A stretch of DNA of 64,000 nucleotides, taken from positions 49,720-113,719 of the forward strand of contig CANASS010000001.1 of assembly GCA_947364395.1 (NCBI GenBank), in the 5' to 3' direction. Made by a program: the position numbers and the translations under genes. The DNA is from an uncultured bacterium. Lineage in GTDB: Bacteria > Bacillota > Clostridia > Oscillospirales > Oscillospiraceae. Positions within the stretch are counted from its first letter, which is position 1. Each line of letters starts with the position of its first letter. Shown here piece by piece: positions 50,451 through 59,009 of this stretch. The notes under the pieces are model-generated. The model ran no database searches and had not been told where the DNA came from. It was given only the letters and a program-made list of their open reading frames with translations.

Positions 50451-51418
50451 TCCACACTCTCCTTCGGAAAATACTCCTGGACAAAATCCACGTCCTCCAC
50501 CGTCCACTCCCTGCCGTTGAGGCTGTCCAGCGGTCCCGCGTCCGTGGTAAAGTCAAACCGCAGCTTGTAGGAGTACAGCGCCTGAAACCTGCGGTCATAG
50601 CGCTTGTCGTCCCGCTCCCGGCCGTACTTTCCGTCCCCCAGCAGAGGACAGCCCGCAGCGGCAAACTGGGCCCGGATCTGGTGGGTCCGCCCGGTGATGA
50701 GGTCGCACTCCACCAGGGACAGGCCGTTTCGCGCATCCAGCGTGCGGTACAGCGTCACCGCCGTCTTTCCTCCCTGGACTGGGTGGCCGTACACCTTCAC
50801 CTGGGCCCTTTCCTCATCCTTCAGGATGTACCCCTTCAGCTGTCCCTCCCGGGGCTTCATCACCCCGTGGACCACGCACAGGTACAGCTTTTGCAGCTCC
50901 CGGTCCCGGATCTTCTGGTTCATCACCCGCAGGGCCGGGGCGGTCTTGGCGGCGATGACGATGCCGCCGGTGTTGCGGTCGATGCGGTTGCACAGGGCGG
51001 GGGCAAAGGAGTTCTCCCAGTACGGGGACCACTCCTTTTTCTGGTACAGGTACGCCTGTATGTGGGTGATGAGGGTGTTCACCCGTTCCTTGTCGTCGGG
51101 ATGGACCACCATGCCTGGGCGCTTGTTCAGCAGAAGAAGGTGCTCGTCCTCATATAGGATGTCCAGCTGGGGCTTGAACACGGACAAAAAGGCGTTTTCC
51201 GGGGTGGGTCGGTCAAAGAACTCGTCGTTGATGTACAGCTGGAGCAGGTCCCCCTTCTGGAGGCGCACATCCCGCTTGGAACCCTTGCCGTTCACCTTCA
51301 CCCGCTTGAGGCGGATATATTTCTGGGCCAGGGGCACCGGGAGGAGGGGCATGGTTTTAGCCAGCCAGCGGTCCAGCCGCTGGCCCGCGTCGTTGGGTCC
51401 GATGGTGAATTCCTTCAT
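50447..51418 (-). CDS. RluC/RluD-type pseudouridine synthase
   Basis: 323 residues: N-terminal S4-like RNA-binding region (LAQKYIRLKRVKVNGK) and catalytic core with NRIDRNTGGIVIAAKT (catalytic Asp), LYLCVVHG, and LITGRTHQIRAQFAAAGCPLLGD. Modifies uridines in 23S rRNA; exact positions cannot be assigned. ATG at 51418. Confidence 0.92.
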   Translation of the reverse strand: MKEFTIGPNDAGQRLDRWLAKTMPLLPVPLAQKYIRLKRVKVNGKGSKRDVRLQKGDLLQLYINDEFFDRPTPENAFLSVFKPQLDILYEDEHLLLLNKRPGMVVHPDDKERVNTLITHIQAYLYQKKEWSPYWENSFAPALCNRIDRNTGGIVIAAKTAPALRVMNQKIRDRELQKLYLCVVHGVMKPREGQLKGYILKDEERAQVKVYGHPVQGGKTAVTLYRTLDARNGLSLVECDLITGRTHQIRAQFAAAGCPLLGDGKYGRERDDKRYDRRFQALYSYKLRFDFTTDAGPLDSLNGREWTVEDVDFVQEYFPKESVD

Positions 51419-51481
51419 GGCGGGCGTATCCTCCAAAAATGCAGATTCCCGGACATTGTAGCAGAAAACATAGGAAAAGGC

Positions 51482-51511
51482 AAGGGAGCGCGGTCTGTAC
51501 CGCGCCCCCTT
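51482..51511 (-). terminator. Hairpin after the CatB-like gene
   Basis: Seven inner pairs plus five outer pairs around one mismatch; tail on the minus strand is only moderately T-rich. The stronger T run is on the plus strand, where no gene needs it. Confidence 0.5.
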
Positions 51512-51516
51512 TTTAT

Positions 51517-52143
51517 TTACGTCAGGCCCTGGATATCGCCGGACTGAATGGCCTCCATATTGGCGGCGATCCGTTCTACGGGCCAGTCCCACCACTTCAG
51601 GGCCAGCAGGTGCTGGATCACGCCGTCGCTGAACCGCTTGCGGATGAGCTTGGCCGGGACGCCGCCCACGATGGCGTAAGGAGGCACGTCCTTGGTCACC
51701 ACCGCCCGGGCGCCGACGACGGCCCCGTCGCCGATGGTCACGCCTGCCAAAATGACGGCCTCATAGCCGATCCAAACGTCGTTTCCCACCACGATGTCCC
51801 CTTTGTTGTCCCAGGCCCGGGGGATATCCTCCACCGGCAGGCCCCACTCTTCAAAGAAAATGGGGAAGGGATAAGTGGACAGGCTGCCCAGGGCGTGGTT
51901 GGCGCTGTTGAAGAGAAATTTCGCGCCGCAGGCGATGGAACAGAATTTGCCGATGGTCAGCCTCTCCTGATTGATGGGGTAGTGGTAGAGCACATTGCTG
52001 CGCTGAAAGTCCCTGGGGTCACGGACAAAGTCGTCATAGGTGGTGTACTCCCCCACGGTGATGGAGGGGTCGGTCACCACGTTTTGCAGGTAAACGGTGC
52101 TGTGACCCTGGGAGCGGGGATAAATTTTCCATTGCGGGATCAT
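51517..52143 (-). CDS. Left-handed beta-helix acyltransferase, Vat/CatB-like
   Basis: 208 residues. Hexapeptide-repeat xenobiotic acyltransferase with FLFNSANHALGSLSTYPF (active-site His), DNKGDIVVGNDVWIGYEAVI, GAVVGARAVVTKDVPPYAIVGG and PAKLIRKRF. Relatives acetylate streptogramin A or chloramphenicol, but many have unknown sugar or metabolite substrates, so resistance is only possible. AGGAGG precedes the ATG, which overlaps a short upstream ORF. Confidence 0.82.
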   Translation of the reverse strand: MIPQWKIYPRSQGHSTVYLQNVVTDPSITVGEYTTYDDFVRDPRDFQRSNVLYHYPINQERLTIGKFCSIACGAKFLFNSANHALGSLSTYPFPIFFEEWGLPVEDIPRAWDNKGDIVVGNDVWIGYEAVILAGVTIGDGAVVGARAVVTKDVPPYAIVGGVPAKLIRKRFSDGVIQHLLALKWWDWPVERIAANMEAIQSGDIQGLT

Positions 52144-52211
52144 CTGATAACCTCCTGAGCGTCATTTATTTTGTGACGATCCCGCAAAAGGCAATACACC
52201 GCTTCACGCAT
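52140..52211 (-). CDS. 23-codon upstream ORF, possible leader peptide
   Basis: Begins MREAVYCLLRDR, preceded by AGGCGAGGTGGT, and its stop overlaps the acetyltransferase ATG as ATGA. The acetyltransferase ribosome binding site lies in its last codons. The layout suggests translational coupling or drug-responsive attenuation; no clear sequestering stem was found. Confidence 0.45.
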   Translation of the reverse strand: MREAVYCLLRDRHKINDAQEVIR

Positions 52212-52238
52212 ACCACCTCGCCTGAAAAAGATACGCTC

Positions 52239-52267
52239 AGCATAGCACAACGCCCCGTTTTTTTCAA
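52239..52267 (-). promoter_or_regulatory. Sigma-A promoter of the CatB-like unit
   Basis: TTGAAA (52262-52267), 17-base spacer, TATGCT (52239-52244) on the minus strand, immediately after tepA. Confidence 0.65.
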
Positions 52268-52986
52268 GTGGCCTCCGGCTCCTGCCGCGCCCGCTCCTCC
52301 CGCATCCGCCGGTGGAGGCAGGCCAGCGCGTCGGACAGCCCACCCAGGTGGTCGATGAGCCCCAGCTCCACCGCCTCCTGGCCGTAGATGACGCTGCCCA
52401 CGTCGGCGGCCATCTCCCCCGTGTTCAGCATCAAGTGCTCGAAGTCCTCCCGGCTGATCCGGCTGTTCCGGGTGACAAAGTCGCAGATCCGGTCCTGGAT
52501 GCGCTCAAAGTAGTGGAAGGTCTGGCTCACCCCGATAACCAGCCCGTTGAGCCGCACCGGGTGGATGGTCATGGCCCCGGAGGGGACAATGAAGGACTCC
52601 TTGGCCGCCACCGCCAGGGGCACTCCAATGGAGTGCCCGCCCCCCAGCACCAGGGACACGGTAGGCTTGCGCATCCCGGCGATCATCTCCGCGATGGCCA
52701 GCCCCGCCTCGATATCACCTCCCATGGTGTTGAGCAGGATCAGCAGGCCGTCCGCCTCGTCGCTCTCCTCCAGGCTGGCCAGAAAGGGCAGTATGTGTTC
52801 ATATTTGGTGGTTTTGGCCCCGGATCGCTCCTCCTGGTGGCCCTCAATGGCGCCCACGATGGTCAGTGTGTGAATATCGCCATCCTTTGTTTTGACAGCG
52901 CTGGCCCCCATATCCACAATCTGCTGCTGCAGCTCCGGCTGCTCCTCGTTTTCATTGTTCTCCGTCGGTCTGGTGTCCTCAGTCAT
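52264..52986 (-). CDS. tepA: TepA/ClpP-like serine protease
   Basis: 240 residues. ClpP fold with nucleophile Ser119 in GGGHSIGV and His142 in MTIHPVR; acidic Gln/Glu-rich N terminus. Bacillus TepA (YmfB) is linked to signal-peptide degradation and protein secretion. Its only Shine-Dalgarno-like G-run is inside the hairpin at 52994-53027. Confidence 0.88.
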   Translation of the reverse strand: MTEDTRPTENNENEEQPELQQQIVDMGASAVKTKDGDIHTLTIVGAIEGHQEERSGAKTTKYEHILPFLASLEESDEADGLLILLNTMGGDIEAGLAIAEMIAGMRKPTVSLVLGGGHSIGVPLAVAAKESFIVPSGAMTIHPVRLNGLVIGVSQTFHYFERIQDRICDFVTRNSRISREDFEHLMLNTGEMAADVGSVIYGQEAVELGLIDHLGGLSDALACLHRRMREERARQEPEAT

Positions 52987-52993
52987 GGAAAAA

Positions 52994-53027
52994 CCCCCTT
53001 TTGCGGTAGCATTTCCGCAAAAGGGGG
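52994..53027 (-). terminator. Hairpin between GNAT and tepA that covers the tepA G-run
   Basis: Thirteen-bp stem (52994-53006 with 53015-53027) then TTTTTCC and the tepA ATG on the minus strand. It looks like a terminator for the GNAT gene whose distal arm is also the tepA ribosome binding site. Confidence 0.75.
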
Positions 53028-53037
53028 CCTCTATCCG

Positions 53038-53472
53038 TCACAGCGTCAATTCCATAAGGATCTCGCTTCGCTCCGCCTCGCCGGTGGGGGAAAAGCCCAG
53101 CTTCTCGTACAGCTGCCGGGCGGGCTCGTCCTCCTCCACATAACACAGGCACACCTTGGGATAACGCCCGTCAGCACGCATTATATCCAGGGCCAGACGC
53201 GCCGCCTGAAGGCCAAAGCCCCGGCGCTGATACCGCCGGTCAATGAACAGCTGGCTGAACACATACCGTTCCGCCTCCGGCCAGTCGTACCACAGCAGCA
53301 TCCCCACAGGGGTCTCCCCATTCAGGATCAATTTGGCCTGGCTGTTCAGCTCCCGATAGGCATACGCCCTGGCCAGAAGACGGTTGGTATCGGACACGAA
53401 CCACCGCTGGTCCTCCCGAACGGTCAGCGGTTCCCGCCAATTGTCCGGGCCCACAGACACCAGCCGGACCAC
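53038..53472 (-). CDS. GNAT acetyltransferase, spermidine-acetyltransferase-like
   Basis: 144 residues with PVGMLLWYDW, FIDRRYQRRGFGLQAARLAL (acetyl-CoA loop) and ARQLYEKLGF. Substrate unknown, possibly a polyamine or diamine by similarity. The start is GTG at 53472, two bases before the aminopeptidase gene ends. Confidence 0.82.
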   Translation of the reverse strand: MVRLVSVGPDNWREPLTVREDQRWFVSDTNRLLARAYAYRELNSQAKLILNGETPVGMLLWYDWPEAERYVFSQLFIDRRYQRRGFGLQAARLALDIMRADGRYPKVCLCYVEEDEPARQLYEKLGFSPTGEAERSEILMELTL

Positions 53473-53474
53473 GC

Positions 53475-54878
53475 TCAGCTCTGATACACCGCCTTGCAGG
53501 CGGCGTAAGTCATATAGCAGTCCAGCTTGGACACCGTCTCAAAGGGGGCGTGCATGCTCAATACGGGCACGCCCGCGTCCAGCGTGTCGATATTGCGGTT
53601 GGCCATGTAGCAGGCCACGGTGCCGCCGCCGCCCTTATCCGCCGCGCCCAGCTCGGCCATCTGCCACAAAATGCCCTTGTCGTCCAGCAGGCGGCGGACA
53701 TAGGCCACCACCTCGGCCCCAGCGTCGGAGGCGCCGCTCTTGCCCCGGGCGCCGGTGTACTTGCACAGACCCACGCCATAGTTCACCCGGGCAGAGTTGT
53801 TCTTCTCGTACACGTCGGCAAAGTTGGGGTCAAAGGCGGCCGTCACGTCGGTGGACAGGCAGAAGGATTTCTCCAGGCACACCCGCAGGGGCACCCTCTG
53901 GGTGGCGCACAGGTCGCCCACAAAGGTGTCGAAAAAGGCGGACTGCATCCCGGACACACCCTCGGAACCGATCTCCTCCTTATCCGCCAACACGCACACG
54001 GCGGTGCGCATGGGAACCCCCTCCAAGTCCAGAAGGGCCTTCAGCCCGGCGTAGCCGCACACCCGGTCGTCGTGGCCGTAGGCCCCGATCAGGGAGCGGT
54101 CGAAGCCGATATCGGCGGCGTTGAAGGCGGGGACCGCCTCAATCTCCGCGGAGATGAAATCGTCCTCCCGAATGCCGTAGTGGTCGTTCAGCATCTTCAT
54201 CACCGCCAGCTTCACCCGGTCCTTGCCGTCGTCATCCTTCAGGGGACGGCTGCCCACCAGGATGTTCAGGCTTTCGGCGGGAATGGCCTCCCCCAAGGGC
54301 TTCTTGGACTGCTCCGCCCCCAGGTGGGGCAACAGGTCGTCGATGGTAAACAGGGGGTCGCCGGGGTGGGAGCCCACCAACACATTGACAATGGACCCGT
54401 CCTTCATGGCCACCACGCCCCGCAGCTCCAGGGGGATGGTCACCCACTGGTACTTACGGATGCCGCCATAATAATGGGTCTTGAAGAAGGCCAGCTCGCT
54501 GTCCTCATACAGCGGGGTGGGCTTCAGGTCCAGCCGGGGGCTGTCGATGTGGGAGGCGGAGATGGACACGCCCTGGTCCAGGGGGGTGGAGCCGATGACG
54601 GCCAGATTGACGGCCCGGTTTCGATTCACACGGTACACCTTGGAGCCGGGGTGAAGCTCCATCCCCCGCTCCAGGGGAACAAAGCCCGCCGTCTCAGCCA
54701 GCTCCACCGCGTACTCCACGCAGCCGCGCTCCGTCTTTCCACGGTCCAAAAAGGTCTTATAGCCCTCACAGTACTCGAAAATTGCCCGCTCTGTGGCCTC
54801 GTCCACCACATCCCAGCCGTTCTTTTTCTGGGTCAGCAGCGCTTCCCGCAGCTGCTGGCCTCTGGTCTTTTCTTCCAT
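53475..54878 (-). CDS. M18 family aminopeptidase
   Basis: 467 residues, zinc aminopeptidase releasing N-terminal residues, often acidic ones. Metal and catalytic motifs: SASHIDSPRLDLKPTP, CVLADKEEIGSEG, and the C-terminal PVLSMHAPFETVSKLD. Full length for the family. Follows coaE by one base. Confidence 0.93.
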   Translation of the reverse strand: MEEKTRGQQLREALLTQKKNGWDVVDEATERAIFEYCEGYKTFLDRGKTERGCVEYAVELAETAGFVPLERGMELHPGSKVYRVNRNRAVNLAVIGSTPLDQGVSISASHIDSPRLDLKPTPLYEDSELAFFKTHYYGGIRKYQWVTIPLELRGVVAMKDGSIVNVLVGSHPGDPLFTIDDLLPHLGAEQSKKPLGEAIPAESLNILVGSRPLKDDDGKDRVKLAVMKMLNDHYGIREDDFISAEIEAVPAFNAADIGFDRSLIGAYGHDDRVCGYAGLKALLDLEGVPMRTAVCVLADKEEIGSEGVSGMQSAFFDTFVGDLCATQRVPLRVCLEKSFCLSTDVTAAFDPNFADVYEKNNSARVNYGVGLCKYTGARGKSGASDAGAEVVAYVRRLLDDKGILWQMAELGAADKGGGGTVACYMANRNIDTLDAGVPVLSMHAPFETVSKLDCYMTYAACKAVYQS

Positions 54879-54879
54879 G

Positions 54880-55485
54880 TCAGATATCCTCCTTGTTGAT
54901 CATTTGTGTCAGCAACCTGCGGGCCCCGGCTTCCAGTTCAGCCTGGGTCCCATCGTTGCGCAGGGTATAGGTACAGTGTTCCTCAAACCAGGCCTCCGGC
55001 TTCTGGGCGGCCACCCGGCGGCGGGCGTACTCCTCCGAGATGCCCTCCCGGGCCATAATGCGCCTCACCCGGACCTCCGGGCGGGCGGTGACGGCGATGG
55101 TCGCGCCGCACAACTCCCCCGCCCCGCTCTCCAGCAGGGCGATGGCGTCCAGGGCGATGGCGGGGCGGCCCTCAGCGCCGGCCTGGGCAATACGCCGCTC
55201 CGCCTCGGCCACAACGTGCCGGTGGGTGATGGCGTTCAGATCCTCCAGCGCGGATTGATCCTCAAATACAATAACACCAAGGGCCTTTCGGCGCAAGCCG
55301 TCATTTTCATCAAAAATATCTTGACCGAACCGGGCTTTCAGCTCATTTTGCATGGAGATGTCCCTGCGGAGCAGCTCGTGGTACAAAGCGTCGCAGTCCA
55401 CCACCGCCCCGCCCATATCCCGCAGCACGTTCAGCACGGTGGTTTTACCCGCCCCGGTGGGGCCGGTGATGCCGATGACGGTCAT
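54880..55485 (-). CDS. coaE: Dephospho-CoA kinase
   Basis: Last step of CoA synthesis. 201 residues, P-loop GPTGAGKTT, GAVVDCDALYHELL and LLESGAGELCG. ATG at 55485 overlaps the DUF4180 stop as ATGA. Confidence 0.95.
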   Translation of the reverse strand: MTVIGITGPTGAGKTTVLNVLRDMGGAVVDCDALYHELLRRDISMQNELKARFGQDIFDENDGLRRKALGVIVFEDQSALEDLNAITHRHVVAEAERRIAQAGAEGRPAIALDAIALLESGAGELCGATIAVTARPEVRVRRIMAREGISEEYARRRVAAQKPEAWFEEHCTYTLRNDGTQAELEAGARRLLTQMINKEDI

Positions 55486-55841
55486 GCTCCAACCCGCTCC
55501 AGCCAGGCCAGGGCCGCCCCCTCGTCGGGCTGGAAGCAGATCTGGCGGCCCTCATTGCTCTCCCGGATGAAATCCTGGAGGGGCTTGCTGGTATAGCCGT
55601 CAAAGTCCCCCACAATGGCCAGCTTCATCTGGTAATTCACAAATTTTTGCAGCACCTCCCCCGCCAGCCCGGTGGACAGACGGAAAAAGGACTCGTCCAG
55701 CTGCTCTTTAAAGAGGACAATGGCAGAACAGCCCGTCTCGTACCGGGCCGTGGCCAGCAGCTCCATGGCGGAGGAGCCGTCGGTCACAAGCACCCCCGCC
55801 TCCCGTACAATAGCGGTCTGGTTTTTAAGCTCTATGTTCAT
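55482..55841 (-). CDS. DUF4180 family protein
   Basis: 119 residues, with ELLATARYETGCSAIVLFKEQLDESFF and a C-terminal KLAIVGDF...FIRESNEG segment typical of DUF4180, a small soluble family of unknown function. ATG at 55841 is used; GTG at 55847 with AGGA six bases upstream is an equal alternative. Translationally coupled to coaE. Confidence 0.75.
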   Translation of the reverse strand: MNIELKNQTAIVREAGVLVTDGSSAMELLATARYETGCSAIVLFKEQLDESFFRLSTGLAGEVLQKFVNYQMKLAIVGDFDGYTSKPLQDFIRESNEGRQICFQPDEGAALAWLERVGA

Positions 55842-55858
55842 TTTCACTCAAGTTCCTT

Positions 55859-57133
55859 TCAATTATTCTCAAGCCTGCCGGGGCCCAGCACGGCCGCCAG
55901 CCTCTCCCGGCTCAGCCCCCCCTGGCGCAGAACACGATAGGGCAGGCTGGTCAAGTCCAAAATGGTAGACTCCACCCCCACGCCGCAGGACCCGCCGTCC
56001 AGCACCGCGTCGATTTTGCCGACCAGCTGGCCCAGCACGTCTCCAGCGGACTTGGGGCTGGGCCTGCCCGACAGATTGGCAGAGGGGCAGGCTAGCGGAC
56101 GGCCCAGCGCCCGAATCACATCCAGCGTATCGGGGTGATCGGGGCAGCGCACTCCCTGGGTGTCTCCCCCGGCGGTAACGACGGGGGGCAGGGTCCCGTT
56201 CCCCCGCAAAATCATGGTCAGCGGCCCAGGCCAGAAGGCCTCCGCCAGCTTGTACGCCTCCTCCGGGATATCCCGGCAGACGGTCTCCACCATGTCCATT
56301 CCGTCCACCAACACGTTCAGGGGCTTGGTCTCAGGGCGGCCTTTGGCCTCGTAGACCGCCTGAACGGCGCCCTCCTGGGCGGCATCGGCGGCCAGCCCAT
56401 ACACCGTCTCGGTGGGCACTGCCGCCAACCGGCCCATCCGCAGCAGCTCCGCCGCCAGGGCCCCCTGTCCCCGGGAGAGCAGGGCGGTGCCGGTAGCAAT
56501 GGCGGACAGCTGGTCTGGGCTGTGGATGATCCAGTCCGCTCCGGCGTCCTTCAGCTCTTCCCGCCCCCGGAAGCCCCACAGCACGCCGCACACCGTCAGC
56601 CCGCCGTTTTTCCCCGTGAGCACATCCACATCGCTGTCCCCCACGAAAAGGGTGGTTTCGGGCGCTGCGCCGGTTTTCTCCATCAGAGCGTGGAGCAGGG
56701 TGGGGTCAGGCTTCAGCGGCGCGTCGGGCAGCGCCCCCTGGACGTACTCAAATAGGCCAGGGAAGTAGTGTTCCACCACCGGCCCCGCCAGGGCGTGGGC
56801 CTTGTTGGACAGCACCGCCAGACCCACCCCCGCCCCCTTCAGCGCCGCCAGAAGCTCTGGGATGCCGGGATAAGGTGCGGTCTTGTCCTCCTTGTGCGCG
56901 TCATAATAGGCGGAAAACTCCGCCAGCGCCTGGGCCAGCTCCTCCTCCCCCAGCCCGCAGGGGGTGAACCTGAACACCAGATTGGGTATCCCATTGCCCA
57001 CCATGTACTTGAACTGGTCCGCCGTGTGGGTGGGCCAGCCGTGGGCTGCGCACACGTGGTTGCCCGCGTCCGCCAGATCGTCGATGGTGTTCAGCAGGGT
57101 GCCGTCCAAATCGAAAATAATATGAGTAAACAT
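55859..57133 (-). CDS. Fused HAD phosphatase and threonylcarbamoyl-AMP synthase (YrdC/TsaC)
   Basis: 424 residues. Residues 1-220: HAD hydrolase of phosphoglycolate-phosphatase type, with FDLDGTLL, LSNKAHAL, KPDP and VGDSDVDVL. Residues 222-424: a complete YrdC domain with PTETVYGLAADA, KGRPETKPLNVLV, CPSANLSG and GVESTILDL, which makes threonylcarbamoyl-adenylate for tRNA t6A. The frame is continuous through SPDQLSAIATGTALLSRGQG and no ribosome binding site is visible at the junction. Near prfA, as sua5/tsaC often is. The fusion is uncommon in my experience. Confidence 0.85.
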   Translation of the reverse strand: MFTHIIFDLDGTLLNTIDDLADAGNHVCAAHGWPTHTADQFKYMVGNGIPNLVFRFTPCGLGEEELAQALAEFSAYYDAHKEDKTAPYPGIPELLAALKGAGVGLAVLSNKAHALAGPVVEHYFPGLFEYVQGALPDAPLKPDPTLLHALMEKTGAAPETTLFVGDSDVDVLTGKNGGLTVCGVLWGFRGREELKDAGADWIIHSPDQLSAIATGTALLSRGQGALAAELLRMGRLAAVPTETVYGLAADAAQEGAVQAVYEAKGRPETKPLNVLVDGMDMVETVCRDIPEEAYKLAEAFWPGPLTMILRGNGTLPPVVTAGGDTQGVRCPDHPDTLDVIRALGRPLACPSANLSGRPSPKSAGDVLGQLVGKIDAVLDGGSCGVGVESTILDLTSLPYRVLRQGGLSRERLAAVLGPGRLENN

Positions 57134-57198
57134 ACGTAACGCTCTTTTCCTTCGTTTCGCTTCCAACGCAGATTTTGTGGTTTCAGATACCGTTGGTA

Positions 57199-57244
57199 AC
57201 GGTCTAAAGTTCTTTTTGCTTCTTTTTCTTTCAAGAAAAAGAAG
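57199..57244 (+). repeat. Dispersed T-rich repeat, copy 1, encoding the prfA tail
   Basis: Block of GGTCTAAAGTTC followed by T-rich DNA and a CTTTTTCTTTCAAGAAAAAG-type inverted repeat, shared with copies at about 60973-61032 (inverted), 61156-61200 and 61268-61317. Its end supplies the last codons and stop of prfA (SFS). Confidence 0.75.
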
Positions 57245-58301
57245 GGTCTTGACCTGCCAGCTGTTCCGCCTGCCGGGCTGTGGTCAGCGCGTCGATGATC
57301 TCGTCCAGATCTCCGTCCATCACCGCGTCCAGCTTGTACAGCGTCAGCCCCACCCGGTGGTCGGTGAGCCGCCCTTGTGGAAAGTTATAGGTGCGGATGC
57401 GCTCGTTACGCATGCCGGACCCTACCTGACTGCGGCGGTTCTCGCCGTACTCCGATTCAATGCGCTCCTGCTCCCGGTCGTAGAGGATAGAGGCCAGCAG
57501 GCGCATGGCCTTTTCCCGGTTCTGGAACTGGGAGCGCTCCTGCTGGCACTCCACCACCGTCCCCGTGGGCTTATGGATCAGCCGCACGGCGGAGGAGGTC
57601 TTGTTGATGTGCTGGCCCCCCGCCCCGGAGGAGCGGAACACCTGCATCTCCACATCGGCGGGGTCCAGCTGCACGTCCACCGTCTCCATCTCGGGGAGCA
57701 CCGCCACAGTGGCGGTGGATGTGTGCACCCGGCCGCCTGACTCGGTTTCGGGCACCCGCTGGACTCGGTGAACGCCGCTCTCAAACTTCATCCGGGACCA
57801 GGCCCCGTCCCCCTCAATGGTAAAGGAGATCTCCTTCACACCACCTAATTCGGTCTCACTGGCGGAGTTGACCTCCACCCGCCAGCCCCGCTTTTCCGCG
57901 TACATGGTGTACATGCGGGTGAGGGAGTGGGCAAACAGGGCGGACTCTTCCCCGCCCACCCCGGCCCGGATCTCCATGATGACGTTTTTGCCGTCGTTGG
58001 GGTCCCGGGGCAGGAGAAGCACCTTGATCTCACGCTCCAGACGTTCGATGTCCTCCTTGGCCTGGGCCAGCTCCTGCTGGGCAAGCTCCTTCATCTCCGG
58101 GTCGCCGAGCAGTTCTTCGGCCCCAGCCAGATCGTTCCGTGCCCTGCACAGCGCCCGGTATGCGGTAACCAGGGGCTCCAGCTCCCTCTGCTCCCGGTTC
58201 AGCCTGGACACCAGCTCCGGGTCGCTGTAGGTCTCGTTGGCGGCCAGCCGGGCCTCCAACTCCTGATAGCGCAGCTCAATATTTTTTAAGTTGTCAGTCA
58301 T
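57231..58301 (-). CDS. prfA: Peptide chain release factor 1
   Basis: Terminates at UAA and UAG. 356 residues with the RF1 codon-recognition motif PET in VQRVPETESGGRVHTSTATV, and the catalytic GGQ in RSSGAGGQHINKT. ATG at 58301. The last codons are supplied by a T-rich repeat. Gene prmC, often next to prfA, is not here. Confidence 0.97.
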   Translation of the reverse strand: MTDNLKNIELRYQELEARLAANETYSDPELVSRLNREQRELEPLVTAYRALCRARNDLAGAEELLGDPEMKELAQQELAQAKEDIERLEREIKVLLLPRDPNDGKNVIMEIRAGVGGEESALFAHSLTRMYTMYAEKRGWRVEVNSASETELGGVKEISFTIEGDGAWSRMKFESGVHRVQRVPETESGGRVHTSTATVAVLPEMETVDVQLDPADVEMQVFRSSGAGGQHINKTSSAVRLIHKPTGTVVECQQERSQFQNREKAMRLLASILYDREQERIESEYGENRRSQVGSGMRNERIRTYNFPQGRLTDHRVGLTLYKLDAVMDGDLDEIIDALTTARQAEQLAGQDPSFS

Positions 58302-58334
58302 GGTTTCACCCAATTTTCAATTTCTATCCCGGAT

Positions 58335-59000
58335 TCATCGGTCAAAGAGGAAGGATTTCACCAAGGCCAGCGGCTCCCGGAAGAACATCTGCACCGCCGA
58401 CGGCTTGTGGCTCACTGGGGCGGCCAGGGTTGAAATATACTGATCGTTGTATACCTCATCCCGCAAAATACCGGTGCGCACCCGGTCCCAAAGCATTTCA
58501 ATGCGGGCCAGATGGAACCCGCTGGACACCAGCAGCACATCATCGGTAAGGCTCCACCCCTCCCGCTCCATCAGGGCAAAGGTGTTGTTGATATTCTGCC
58601 AGGTGTTCCGGGACTTGTCCTCCATGTAGATACTTTCACCATCCACCCCGTGGGCGGTGAGGTAGTCGTACATTCCCTGAGCCTCGGAAACGTGCTCGTC
58701 GTCCCCCTTGCCGCCAGTGACGACGATCTTGATGTCCGGGTGCTCTTCCCAGTAGGTCAGGGCGGTATCCAGCCGATCCTTGAGTAAAATAGATGGACCA
58801 TCCCTCCGCATTTGACAGCCGAAGATAACCATGACCTCCGGCTGTGGGTCCTCCATTAACCGGTCCCGGCTGTGGGCGGCAATGACAATTTCCAGCGTGC
58901 CGAACAGGACCAGGCCCAAGCCCAGCAGGATCAGCAAAGCGGTAAACCAATGTCTCTTTTTCCGCTGGGGGCTGTTCCCCCGGTAGCTTTTGTATCCCAT
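58335..59000 (-). CDS. YdcF/SanA-like DUF218 membrane-anchored protein
   Basis: 221 residues: basic N terminus, one membrane helix (about 19-40), then DUF218 domain with VIFGCQM, VVTGGKGDDEHVSEAQ, DKSRNTWQNINNT and VSSGFHLARIEML. Family members act in envelope integrity or S-adenosylmethionine binding; role here unknown. Lies 9 bases after the ABC-F gene and 33 before prfA. Confidence 0.88.
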   Translation of the reverse strand: MGYKSYRGNSPQRKKRHWFTALLILLGLGLVLFGTLEIVIAAHSRDRLMEDPQPEVMVIFGCQMRRDGPSILLKDRLDTALTYWEEHPDIKIVVTGGKGDDEHVSEAQGMYDYLTAHGVDGESIYMEDKSRNTWQNINNTFALMEREGWSLTDDVLLVSSGFHLARIEMLWDRVRTGILRDEVYNDQYISTLAAPVSHKPSAVQMFFREPLALVKSFLFDR

Positions 59001-59009
59001 ATCTCTATG

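Noticed and set aside
52140..52343. Longer 67-codon start of the ORF before the CatB-like gene
   Set aside because: The upstream part lies inside tepA and shows no ribosome binding site; only the 23-codon part with its own site is kept.
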